This document shows positions 54,197-64,000 of a stretch of 64,000 bases of DNA, in pieces (within the stretch, counting starts at the first letter, position 1; the number at the start of each line of letters is the position of its first letter). Where the stretch lies: NCBI GenBank assembly GCA_964059195.1, contig CAXKWD010000002.1:150987042-151051041 (forward strand). The letters are read 5' to 3'. This DNA comes from Ectobius pallidus. Taxonomy: Eukaryota > Arthropoda > Insecta > Blattodea > Ectobiidae. Under the pieces are notes generated by a model. It ran no database searches and had not been told where the DNA came from. It saw nothing but the letters and a program-made list of their open reading frames with translations. Position numbers and translations under genes: made by a program.

Positions 54197-54655
54197 ATGG
54201 AGGACATGTTAAAATCATTACTTCACGCCGTGAACGACCTGAAAGAGAAAATGGACCAGCAGCACGACCGACTGACAGAGAAAATGGACCAGTAGAACGA
54301 CCGACTGACAGAGAAAATGGACCAGCAGTATGACCGACTGAACGAGATAATGGACCAGCGGTACACCGAAACGAAAGAGGCCCTAAGAGAAATTACAAGT
54401 GAAGTGATGAACCTGCAGTTAAGCCCTAAAGAAGAACTCGAGAAGGAACTGACACCGGCCAAGGAAAGATTAAATGAACCGGGCAGCGAACTAGTGGCAG
54501 TGAAAGGAGAACTAGAGAAACAGGCCGAGGTGGAAGATAAGGAAGAGCAGGAAGAGGACATGGCCAACACCGTACCACCAGCTACCGAAGGGGAAGATCA
54601 CTCCCTGAGTGAACCCCGACGAGCCCTTGTTACAATATTGTTAAACCATCAATAA
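54197..54655 (+). pseudogene. Gag fragment with repeated coiled-coil heptads
   Basis: ATG 54197 gives MEDMLKSLLHAVNDLKEKMD. It is followed by three to four repeats of a 12-residue unit, KMDQQ(H/Y)DRLTE, with an in-frame TAG after the second (54294). The rest is acidic and highly charged (EELEKELTPAKERLNE). It runs into the LTR remnant and then ends in flanking DNA. It is the N-terminal, probably coiled-coil part of a Gag; the capsid and knuckle parts are deleted. Confidence 0.6.
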
Positions 54656-55321
54656 GTATTAATAATTCCTTTATATTGAGATTTATGATAAACAACTGTA
54701 GAATAATTGATCTATCGTTTTGGGGGAGAATATGTAACTTTAGGCAATATAAATATTTGAATATATTTTAGAATTTTACTATTCTTATGAGTGAAATAAT
54801 TGTAATAATGACAGTGAATCAATTATGAAAATCAACTGGAAATTCCAATTGTATGCATTATAATACAGAAATAGTTTGCCCAAAAATTGTATGACAGTAC
54901 CCTAACGTAGGCTACTAAACTGAAAATATTCAACTGAAGGAATTGAAATTAATAATGAACAAAACATTATCAATAGGCCTTTTATGACGATTGTCATTAG
55001 TAATAACTAGTACAACCCAAATTCATATTCATTGTTTCAGGGAACCTTTCCTTTTCATTCTTTGCTACTTTAATACTGGCAATTCAAATGCACGTGTTCT
55101 ACTGCGCTGCACTAACGTTTCTGCTCTGTTCTGCGCAGAATTCGTCTACTTCTTTAGTAAAATTCGTTTACTACTTTAGTTACAACTAAAGAAGTAACTA
55201 TAAATTGAGCTCTTTAACACTTACTAAAAGAGTAAGTTACTAAAAGAGTAAGTTACTAAAAGAGTAGCACTAAAGTAGTAAATCTAAGAAGGGAACCTGA
55301 CGTAACAAAAGCCGGGTTGTC
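54635..55321. other. Flank with a foldback repeat
   Basis: No gene recognised. The 13-bp inverted repeat TTACTACTTTAGT (~55167) / ACTAAAGTAGTAA (~55268) encloses tandem copies of AGTAAGTTACTAAAAG. The structure may be a small MITE-like element. Confidence 0.5.
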
Positions 55322-55325
55322 TGTC

Positions 55326-57374
55326 TGAAATGGTTATCTTTGGTTCACGAGTATTTGTAAACATGGCTGTTTTCCGATCGTCAATTGTCTTAATGCTGCG
55401 CGCGCAGGTCTTCCTGTTTTTCTCGGGAAGGTTTCCGCGACGCTGCTGTTGCCGAGTTAGTATGTTGCCTGGAGTTGAACTATGTAGTTGCTTGAAGTTT
55501 TCTCTGCTGTGTCACCATTTAGCTATTCGAGGTGAGTTATGTCTTTAGTGCCAGTTATATCGTTCGCTAGTTAAGGCATTTCAGGATGCAAGTCCAATCA
55601 AAGTTTGGGGTTTTCGCACAAACCACGTTGCGTGATTTCTCTAGGTAAAGTTCAGCCGGCCATGTTGAAGATGCCGTGACATTTTATTAGAATGAATTTT
55701 ATGATGTTTTGAATTAGAATCAGTTCTAGCCAACTCCAGTTTTTCCGCATTATTTTGTATTCACATTGAATTAAGGATGTTTCCAAGTTATTACAGAAAT
55801 ATATAAGTAAAGGTTACCATTTTTCATTCTACGTAACTTTCTTCTTGTTTCTTGCTTGCTTGCATTCCAGCCAGACAGAAATATGTACGATCCAGTAGGC
55901 AGTGATTCATGTCGTTGCTGCGTAAGCAATTCCCCTAATTTTTGCTCGCGTGTAGATATAGACATTCCCAGTTTCTCTGTGTATTTAATTGAAATCTCCT
56001 TTTCCTGTCAATATATATATTTTTGAGTATTATGTTCTAATTATATCATAGCTAACATTTCAGTATTCTCGTATTATCACTTGGATTGCATTTTCCGTGT
56101 GAGCCTAGTTCACATTTTTCATCCTTCTCAGTGAAGTTTTCTTAAATACATTTCTGGATGTTATTCTTATAATTAAGTGTGGACATATTTATCCCTTTTT
56201 ATATAATGTAAAATTGAGATTTCTGTTACTGCCTTTCTTTGACGTCACGCGGCATGTTCTAGATTTTTCCTTTTACGACTCAAATTATGCTTGTACATTT
56301 CCGTTAGGAATTTTTCTTGAATCAAGTTTTTTGCTATTATCAAATATTTTTCTAAGCAGTATTTTTCTGTCCCCTTTCTTAACTTGAAATTTTCTTATGC
56401 TCAAATCTCGTATAATTATAGTTCAGTCTATATAACATATAAATATTCTCTCTTTTGGCGTACTACACATTTAGCCATTTCTTATTTATTGATTTTTTCC
56501 TTTTGACTTCTTCCAATATAGATTCTTGTTTCTTTAAATATTTTTCATAATAAGTATTTAGTAAGCTGAAGTAAATGTATTTAAATTTTTTTATTTTTAA
56601 TTGATATAATTTGGTACTTTAGTCAGGCATGCAATTACTTCATGATTTGATAACCCCTTATCTACGTCACGCTGTTTGAGCTCTTATGCATTCAGTTTAG
56701 TTGGAATTATTCTGTGAACCGTGATTATTACATATATTTAATTCTCTGTGAAGTTTATCCATGTCATATAGTACAGATTGTTTTGAAGGACATGATTTAG
56801 TGTATTCCTGTATCTTATGATAGTAGGTCAAGGTCTTGGTGTTTGACTAGAACTGAATCGTTTGGCATTGCTTCTTGTAAATAATATGTAAATATATTTC
56901 TATTTTATATATATACATTGTGATTTATATTTACTCAAAGGCTAATATACACTTATTATATTTAAATATATTCACCTTACACCACTAGTGCTTTTGATTA
57001 GTATCTTCACGCATTCCTTCTCTTGATTCCGCAATGAGACGATCTACGTATTCCTAGGCGTAATGATTCCAGTGTTTTGCTTCCAGCCTGGTTTACATTG
57101 ATTTGATTATTTACTATCCAGCTTATTTACTGTTTGTAATATTAATATTTATGGTTAACCATTGCTATTTAGAGTTGTTAATCCAGTTTTCAAGTTTCAC
57201 CCTCATTCAAGTTCTGCAAGTATAATTGAAACTTATAGTTACAAGTTATTCTTAATATTGAAAATAATTATACTTAGTATTATACAATTAATGAAAGCAA
57301 TCCATATCATTTCAATTGTTATGCTAAGCTATTACTTTACTACAATCATCATTCAATGATTATGACCCGTTGCA
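55326..57374 (+). repeat. 5' LTR of the gag-only element
   Basis: The part from 55751 is repeated at 60287 onward. The first 425 bp have no second copy here. The end is GACCCGTTGCA at 57374. Confidence 0.65.
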
Positions 57375-57375
57375 A

Positions 57376-57393
57376 GTGGTAGCAGGCAGCTAC
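57376..57393 (+). promoter_or_regulatory. Candidate primer binding site
   Basis: TGGTAGCAGGCAGCTACC begins one base after the LTR. Its first nine bases equal the complement of CCA plus an initiator-Met tRNA end; the rest does not match. The sequence is also self-complementary (GGTAGC...GCTACC). Confidence 0.4.
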
Positions 57394-57560
57394 CAACATT
57401 CTTCTAGTGTCGGCCTTCTGCTGATCCCCTTTTCATGTTGTTGGCTGATCTCATTCTGGCTGACGGGTAGGAATGCGCTCTTCGATCGCATGGTGTTAAT
57501 TAGCTGATAGATCCTTTTGTTCGTCTTATTGGTATTATTGAATTTGATTAGATATTTAAC

Positions 57561-59144
57561 ATGGATTTACATTACCCCCTTTCGTGGGATCTTTTAAGAA
57601 AAGATGAGTTGCTTTTTGAACTTAGGATTCGTGGTGTCCCTGTTAGTGAGACTTTAGGTTTGCCCTCCTTACTGTCGTTAATGAAAGAAGTTGCAACTAC
57701 AGTCCCCGTTAAACAAGTTATTTCTGAGGAAGCAGCTTTGGCTGAACTGTCTTTACTTAAATCAAAGGTAGCTGAGTTAGTTAATTTAGCTACTGATTTG
57801 TTTGCTGACCCTGAGGCTGCGATTAAACCAAAGAGACGTTTCCGTCATCGCTTATGGCATGTAGAGAATCGTCTGTTCATGTTAAGCGACATGCCTAGTA
57901 CTCAGATTTTTCTATAGATTTAGATAAACTGTTTCAGGATTTACGTCCCCTTCTTTCTGCTCCTGAGGGAGAGTTAATTGATTTGGCAGATGATAATATT
58001 GTGCAGACGTCTCCTCATGTTCTAAATAGGTCTAATGTTCAGCGAGAAGTCTTACTTCAGACTACCCCGCAGTTGCTAGATAGGCCTAATGTGGTTCAGG
58101 ATACGTCTGACCAAATAGCTAATGATTCTACATTTATTTCTTCGTCGACGACGAGGAATCTGGCAATGCCTACTCCAACTGAGTTAACAACTGCCTTTGC
58201 ACCGCTTAAAGTTCCTCATCCTCTGGAAAGATTAATAGATGGACAACCCATGTTTGTTGTGTCCCAGATTTCAGATGTTCTGGTCTTTTTGACTTTTTTA
58301 GTTAAGTTCTGTCAACAAGCCCTTTGCTTTAAGGTTAGGGATACTGTGGTGTTGCAATTATTATTGGGTATAGTTTCAGGTCGTGTTCTTGACATTCTTT
58401 GTAAGGCTGTCTGCCTTAATCAATCTGTAGCTTCCTTTCATGCTCAAATATTAACCCAGTTTATCCCCTCTCGTATTAGATATGACTTACTGAATGAATA
58501 TTACTACAGACCGCAGAGAGTAGGCGAATCATCATCAGAATTTATAGAAGATATTAGGCTTCAGGCTGCCGTTTTTCAGACAACAGATTCTGATTTACAA
58601 ATTATACAAGTTATTCTTTCGGGTCTCGAGCCTAACACGAGATCTTGTCTTACGTTTGCCCAAAGACCTACTAATTTTGATGAGTTGTCTGATCTTATTT
58701 CTCAAGCGGCTGAGGTCGCCTGTTCAGACAGTCGTAGGCCTAATTGTTTTGCTGGCCCTGGGGTTTTTTGAGGGGAAATTCTAGTAATTTCAGTAATCAA
58801 AAATTTTCTGTACTTCGTTCTCTTAACTCACGTTCAACTGTGAGAGATGTTTCTAGTAATAGGCATAGGAATGATGCCCTTCTTGGAGACAGGGTGCATC
58901 GTGAAAATGCTAACAGTAACCTTGCTAGTAACAGGTTATTAATAGGTGTTTTCATTCTGATAGTAGGCCGGTTAATGATATTCGCAACACTACTGTGTTG
59001 GGTAGAAGTAATGATCGTTCTGAAACCAGAACGTGCTATTTTTGTCATCAAGTAGGACACTTAGTGAAAAATTATCTTCAGCGTAGGATTTCTCAACGAA
59101 ACACTCCTCCTATGGTAGCTTCGGTTTCTGCGGTTCATCCTTCA

Positions 59145-59179
<35 letters not shown>

Positions 59180-59203
59180 TTCTCTTGCAGGAATTCAGTG
59201 AGC
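57561..59203 (+). pseudogene. gag: Gag of the gag-only LTR element
   Basis: 57561-57917 begins MDLHYPLSWDLLRKDELLFE, a SAP-like helix pair (LRKDELLFELRIRGVPVSET). After a frame change near 57900 comes 57983-58771 with a capsid-like domain (FIPSRIRYDLLNEYYYRPQR, VGESSSEFIEDIRLQAAVF and DLQIIQVILSGLEPNTRSC). A TGA at 58769 and frame changes follow. 58995-59201 has a damaged CCHC knuckle, CYFCHQVGHLVKNY, with Tyr in place of the last Cys. An (AAT)n run then encodes eleven Asn. The copy cannot make a normal particle protein. Confidence 0.75.
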
Positions 59204-60286
59204 AGCTGTGGTATAGATGTTTGGTAAGAAATTCTAGTGTTGTAAAGAATTTTCAAGTGTATATTTTTTTTAATTATGCAAAGGTATGATTCATATCTTG
59301 GTTTGTATGGATTGCCCCGAGACTAATTTTATGTTATTGTCCAATTTTGTAACTTAAATTTCTGTAACTCGCACTAAATGACATTACTCTTCCTCATGTT
59401 TTGGTGGCAGTAAATATTTTTTTGGCAACATACTCCTTTTTATGAGAACTACTTAAATTATATAGCTATTAAATTAAATTTTAAAGTAATTGTAGATATA
59501 TGTGTTGTAATATATTTTGAAAGATTGAAAAAAAATTTTGTAAATGTAATATGAAAGTTGACCAACTTCAAAAACTATTGTATTAATTATTCTGCAGTAT
59601 TCAGAATAAATCTTGATGCTTAGACTTTGATAAAAACTGAACTTGAACAAAGAAAAAATCTTCTTGGCCAGGAAGTAACATAATTTAATTAAGAAGAAAA
59701 AGAAGAAACCTAATTTAACAAGAAATTATATAAATCATATTCTCATTGATTCAATATGATTTATCCCCCAAGAAGTAACTAATTTAACAAAAGCAAAGGA
59801 ACTATCGACAAGCCACAATGTAATTTAACCCGAATTATCCAGTTTCGGAGGAGCAATTCACACACACCTTCCCCCTATCCTCACAAGAAGATGGATACTG
59901 TGTGGTTCTGGGTTGTGTTTCAGTGTAACATATGGACATGTTGGAGTTTGTGCTTCTTCCGGATGTGCTTGAGTGCACCATGCCTGTCTGGACGTTTTCT
60001 GTGGACTGTATCTTCGGGTCACTACCGTAGGATCAGCCACCTTCTGTGCCCGCCTCTCTTCTCTGTGGCGCACTTTCTTCGCTTGCAAGATTCTTCACTG
60101 AATATTTCAAGATGTAATATCTGATCTGTATGCTCTCCATTTCATCATGTGATGGTGTGAAAGTTTGGACACATCTATTACATTCAAGTAAACAAAATTT
60201 GGACCGCAAGAGTATTTCTTGTGTTTTCTGGTTCTGTCCACTTCTTGGGCAGGTTAATTATTATATGGACACTTACTGTTATTTTG
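59204..60286. other. Residual 3' internal region without pol
   Basis: No RT, protease or integrase motif was found in any frame. The short frames here have no recognised motif. Confidence 0.5.
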
Positions 60287-63180
60287 TATTTTGTATTCAC
60301 ATTGAATTAAGGATGTTTCCAAGTTATTACAGAAAGATATAAGTAAAGGTTACCATTTTTTATTCTACGTAACTTTCTTCTTGTTTCTTGCTTGCTTGCA
60401 TTCCAGCCAGACAGAAATATGTACGATCCAGTAGGCAGTGATTCATGTCGTTGCTGCGTAAGCATTTCCCCCTAATTTTTGCTCGCGTGTAGATATAGAC
60501 GTTCCCAGTTTCTCTGTGTATTTAATTGAAATCTCCTTTTCCTGTCAATATATATATTTTTGAGAATTATGTTCTAATTATATCATAGCTAACATTTCAG
60601 TATTCTCGTATTATCACTTGGATTGCATTTTCCGTGTGAGCCTAGTTCACATTTTTCATCCTTCTCAGTGAAGTTTTCTTAAATACATTTCTGGATGTTA
60701 TTCTTATAATTAAGTGTGGACATATTTATCCCTTTTTATATATTGTAAAATTGAGATTTCTGTTACTGCCTTTCTTTGACGTCACGCGGCGTGTTCTAGA
60801 TTTTTCCTTTTACGATTCAAATTATGCTTGTACATTTCCGTTAGGAATTTTTCTTGAATCAAGTTTTTTGCTATTATCAAATATTTTTCTAAGCAGTATT
60901 TTTCTGTTCCCTTTCTTAACTTGAAATTTTCTTATGCTCAAATCTCGTATAATTATAGTTCAGTCTAAATAACATATAAATATTCTCTCTTTTGGCGTAC
61001 AACATATTTAGCCATTTCTTATTTATTGATTTTTTCCTTTTGACTTCTTCCAATATAGATTCTTGTTTCTTTAAATATTTTTCATAATAAGTATTTAGTA
61101 AGCTGAAGTAAATGTATTTAAATTTTTTTATTTTTAATTGATATAATTTGGTACTTTAGTCAGGCATGCAATTACTTCATGATTTGATAACCGCTTATCT
61201 ATGTCACGCTGTTTGAGCTCTTATGCATTCAGCTTAGTTGGAATTATTCTGTGAACCGTGATTATTACATATATTTAATTATCTGTGAAGTTTATCCATG
61301 CCATATAGTACAGATTGTTTTGAAGGACATGATTTAGTGTATTCCTGTATCTTATGATAGTAGGTCAAGGTCTTGGTGTTTGACTAGAACTGAATCTTTT
61401 GGCATTGCTTCTTGTAAATAATATGTAAATATATTTCTATTTTATATATATACATTGTGATTTATATTTACTCAAAGGCTAATATACACTTATTATATTT
61501 AAATATATTCACCTTACACCACTAGTGCTTTTAATTAGTATCTTCACGCATTCCTTCTCTTGATTCCTCAATGAGACGATCTACGTATTCCTAGGGGTAA
61601 TGATCCCGGTGTTTTGCTTCCAGTCTGTTTTACATTGATTTGATTATTTACTATCCAGCTTATTTACTGTTTGTAATATTAATATTTATGGTTAACCATT
61701 GCTATTTAGAGTTGTTAATCCAGTTTTCAAGTTTCACCCTCATTCAAGTTCTGCAAGTATAATTAAATTTATAGTTACAAGTTATTCTTGATATTGTAAA
61801 TAATTATACTTATGGCCGAGTGCACCAACCTCGGTATTCAGAATACCGCGGTAAAGTTGCTTAGTTTACCCCGGTAATGTCTTACTTTCGTTGCACCGTG
61901 CTCGGTTTCGACTTTTATCGCGGTAAGATGCAAACCGGCCGTGAAGGAGCTGTAAAGTGAGAAAACCGCTGTTTTTTTCCAAGATGGAGATCAGCGTAAT
62001 GTATCATATTTACGATATCTAGGCCAAAAGCTAATTGAACATAAAGAATAATGAGAGACAGGTGGGGTCTATTTGAAGATTGAACGATGGTGCATATCTT
62101 TGCAAATACTGTGCTGTAACTTCGATTGAAATGACTTTTCTTTCTTACCTCAACCAAACCAGGTCCATCGAGTAGGCTAGTGGGCGTAACCACGATTAGT
62201 ATGATTAGTACAGTATTTATGGTGTTTGAAATCAGTTTGAATTCAGGCGACATATATATGCAATATAATATTCCATTTTATCCTTATAAACTTTTATTAC
62301 TGAACAAAAAGGCAACAAATAAATGAAATATGGAAAACCAGTGGTCCTAGGCAAAATTTAAGTGAATGGCTGCATGCATCACGATATAGCCTATGTATCG
62401 GTATATAGGGTATGCAAATCAATTTATCATACCTGCACGTACACGAACATAATTATAACAGCCCTTTCATGGCTATGCACATGATTTTTCACCTAAAATT
62501 TCTACTAGTCGTACGGGAATAAAAGCGAGGCTATGTCGAACTCAGAGCAGAGATTTCGTGGTGTTGCTTTGCCTTGGATTGCAAACGTGTGAGAATTATT
62601 CTTTAAAACATCAATGTTATTTTATTTAAATGTACAGACAGGTGGGATCTATTTGAAGAATGAACGATGGTACATATCTTTGCAAATACTGTGCTGTAAC
62701 ATCGATTGAAATGAGCTTCCTTTCTCACCTCAACCAGAGCGAATGCAACTCATTTCACGTTTGGTACAGTATCTATGGTGTTTGAATTCAAAGTTGGAAT
62801 TCAGACGACATATGTACGCAATATAATATTTATCCTCATGAACATCTTTTTATTGAATAATAAGGCAACAAATACATCGAATTTGGAAAAGCAATAGCCT
62901 ACTAGGGAGCCACCGTGACTGGCAGACGTGCAGAGAGAGAGAGAGAGAACCTAGCGGCCATGGAAGAAACCATCAATGGAAAAATGGATTCGGAGCAGAG
63001 TAACCGCAATATTTCCAAGCATTAGCAAACCGCGGTATTTTCGCAATGGTGCACAGAGATTTTGAGAATACCCCGGTATTACGTTTACCGCGGTAACGAA
63101 ACGGCTGAGAAAACCGGAGAATGGTGCACTCGGCCAATTACTTTACTACAATCATCATTCAAAGAGTATGACCCGTTGCA
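60287..63180 (+). repeat. 3' LTR of the gag-only element, 5'-truncated and interrupted
   Basis: Matches 55751-57374 at a few per cent divergence, apart from the insertion at 61813-63137. At the insertion point about 56 bp present in the left LTR (after AATTATACTTA) is missing. It ends GACCCGTTGCA. Confidence 0.8.
61813..63137. mobile_element. Non-autonomous Harbinger-like DNA transposon
   Basis: Perfect 15-bp inverted termini, TGGCCGAGTGCACCA (61813-61827) and its complement (63122-63136). The flanking TTA (61810-61812 and 63138-63140) fits the 3-bp TWA duplication of PIF/Harbinger. The subterminal regions repeat the palindromic word ACCGCGGTA. Inside, a ~270-300-bp segment is duplicated directly (62050-62352 and 62635-62902). 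There is no transposase frame. Confidence 0.65.
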
Positions 63181-63184
63181 TGTC

Positions 63185-63710
63185 TCAGGGCCGGTATTAT
63201 AATCATGGTTTGACCTTTAGTTTTAGTTTAAACTTTAGTTTTTCAGATTTTTGCGTATTATAAACGATAACTACAAGTTAATCTTGAGTTTAACCTAACT
63301 GGACCTTTTCTACCGTTTAATCTGCAGTTAAGACGTAATAATTGTTTTAATGAAAATGACTATCAAAACACGATAAGACAGTATCAACAAATTCGATTTC
63401 GGATACAACATGCTATGAGAAGAAGAGACAAAACTTATTTTATTACTTTCCGGAACGTAAAATATTTTAATGTAGGCCTAAACAGAGATGGTTGTACTGT
63501 GAGACAAATGCTAACACAAGATCATTGTTATGATCAATGAATAGCTTCTTATTTTAGCTGTGATTGAAATAAACTTAACTTACACTGAACAAAACTGAGT
63601 TCAATTTAGATTTAGATTTTCCATTCTACGATCTCACTATACTTCCGAACTAAATTGACTAGCGATTCTATTTCATTGGATGAAAAGTTTTGGCAACGTT
63701 TTAAACTATT
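63185..63710. other. Unannotated, AT-rich
   Basis: Begins GGGCCGGTATTATAATCATG and may be the start of another repeat, but no partner end is visible. No gene recognised. Confidence 0.3.
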
Positions 63711-64000
63711 TTGGGGTACGCCGTAGCGTAGTGGTTGAGGCGCTGCGCTACAAACCGGAAGGTCGCGGGTTCGATCCCCGATGAGGTCGTTGGAGTTTTT
63801 AAATTGGCCTAATCCTTCTGGTGGCACTATGGCCCTGGGGTCGACTCAGCCTCTAACAGAAATGAGTACCAGGAGCAATCCTGGGGGTAAAGGCGGCCGG
63901 TGCGTAAGGCTGACAACCTTACCACCTTCATGTGCCGACGTCTAAAAATCTGGGAGCTTCAACCTCCTGGAACCCTCTGGGCCTCCATGGCCTGTAATAG
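63711..64000 (+). mobile_element. tRNA-derived SINE, running off the window
   Basis: The head at 63715-63790 has RNA polymerase III boxes: A box TAGCGTAGTGGTTG and B box GGTTCGATCCCC. The body then reads CTGGGGTCGACTCAGCC, GGCGGCCGGTGCG, GGCTGACAACC and CCTCCATGGCCTGTAATAG. The same body occurs truncated at 27476-27640. The head is tRNA-like but not a functional tRNA: no CCA-proximal acceptor pairing was found. Confidence 0.8.

Larger units (their letters stand above)
53315..54634 (+). mobile_element. Internally deleted LTR retrotransposon (5' LTR, primer site, gag fragment, 24-bp 3' LTR remnant)
   Basis: Starts TGTCAC at 53315 and ends TTACA at 54634, flanked by ATAT on both sides (53311-53314 and 54635-54638). 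The 5' LTR (53315 to about 54158) has a TATA box (CTATATAAGG, 53571) and many CAGTCAGT and ACGGAGGGACTAGT repeats. The 20-mer TGAACCCCGACGAGCCCTTG ends the 5' LTR (54134-54153) and recurs at 54610-54629, marking the only remaining piece of the 3' LTR. All of pol is gone. Confidence 0.75.
55326..63180 (+). mobile_element. LTR retrotransposon with gag but no pol
   Basis: Direct repeats at 55751-57374 and 60287-63180 (the latter interrupted) both end GACCCGTTGCA. The candidate start TGAAATGG at 55326 is preceded by TGTC (55322-55325), which equals the TGTC after the right repeat (63181-63184). I take this as the target duplication, so the right LTR has lost its first ~425 bp together with pol. 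A primer site and gag follow the left LTR. LTR divergence of a few per cent suggests an older insertion than gypsy element 1. Confidence 0.7.

Noticed and set aside
63715..63790. Possible functional tRNA gene
   Set aside because: A and B boxes are present, but it is followed directly by a SINE body repeated elsewhere and lacks a paired acceptor stem.

Overview
The window looks like repeat-rich nuclear DNA of an arthropod, most likely an insect. It is AT-rich, no host gene could be recognised, and nearly everything that can be named is a transposable element of an animal type: I/R1-type and RTE-type LINEs, Ty3/gypsy LTR elements, a mariner relic, a tRNA-derived SINE and a Polinton/Maverick. 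The SINE family reminds me of cockroach or termite DNA, but that species guess is weak.

The main discovery is a complete Polinton/Maverick (adintovirus-like) element at 15762-46307. It is delimited by a perfect 6-bp target duplication (CATAAG at 15756-15761 and 46308-46313) and long terminal inverted repeats that begin AGTAGTG and end CACTACT. The span is 30.5 kb. Removing a 10.1-kb gypsy element (17401-27475), a ~2.9-kb LINE (about 29680-32573) and a 0.94-kb mariner (40075-41011) leaves about 16.6 kb, a normal Polinton size. It carries a multi-exon zinc-finger/protein-primed DNA polymerase B gene, a retroviral-type integrase with chromodomain, a FtsK/HerA (A32-like) packaging ATPase, a phospholipase A2 - basic core protein - adenain-type protease reading frame, a minor (penton-type) capsid protein, a small basic protein, a double jelly-roll major capsid protein, a BIR (IAP-like) protein and three conserved proteins of unknown function. 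Most genes are broken by stops and frameshifts, so this is an old endogenous copy. The penton-type, BIR and one unknown reading frame are still open. I describe the breaks only and reconstruct nothing.

Layout. 1-3420 (continuing at 11062-11334): decayed I/R1-type LINE, split by a young, apparently intact gypsy element on the minus strand (3421-11061; LTRs almost identical; gag and pol linked by a convincing -1 frameshift signal). 11336-12260: minus-strand pseudogene of an uncharacterised high-copy family. 13463-14064: ~220-bp tandem repeat that reappears at 46575-46960 beyond the Polinton. 15762-46307: the Polinton with its nested insertions, including a second full-length gypsy with 2.4-kb LTRs, a single 1513-codon gag-pol frame and an array of primer-binding-site-like motifs. 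46314-53310: mostly unrecognised sequence with microsatellites and a LINE ORF1 remnant. 53315-54634: an LTR element deleted down to a 5' LTR, tRNA-Leu primer site, a gag fragment and the last 24 bp of the 3' LTR, with ATAT target duplication. 55326-63180: an LTR element with a broken gag, no pol and a truncated 3' LTR that holds a Harbinger-like foldback insertion. 63711-64000: tRNA-derived SINE running off the window.

Within the Polinton, the polymerase and zinc-finger exons lie rightwards in the left half. Integrase, an unknown coiled-coil gene and the ATPase lie leftwards in the middle. The virion block (PLA2/core/protease, penton, small basic protein, MCP, unknown) runs rightwards, and an unknown gene and the BIR gene point inward from the right terminus. 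The terminal repeats are packed with CRE-type TGACGTCA and E-box CACGTG sites and look like bidirectional control regions.
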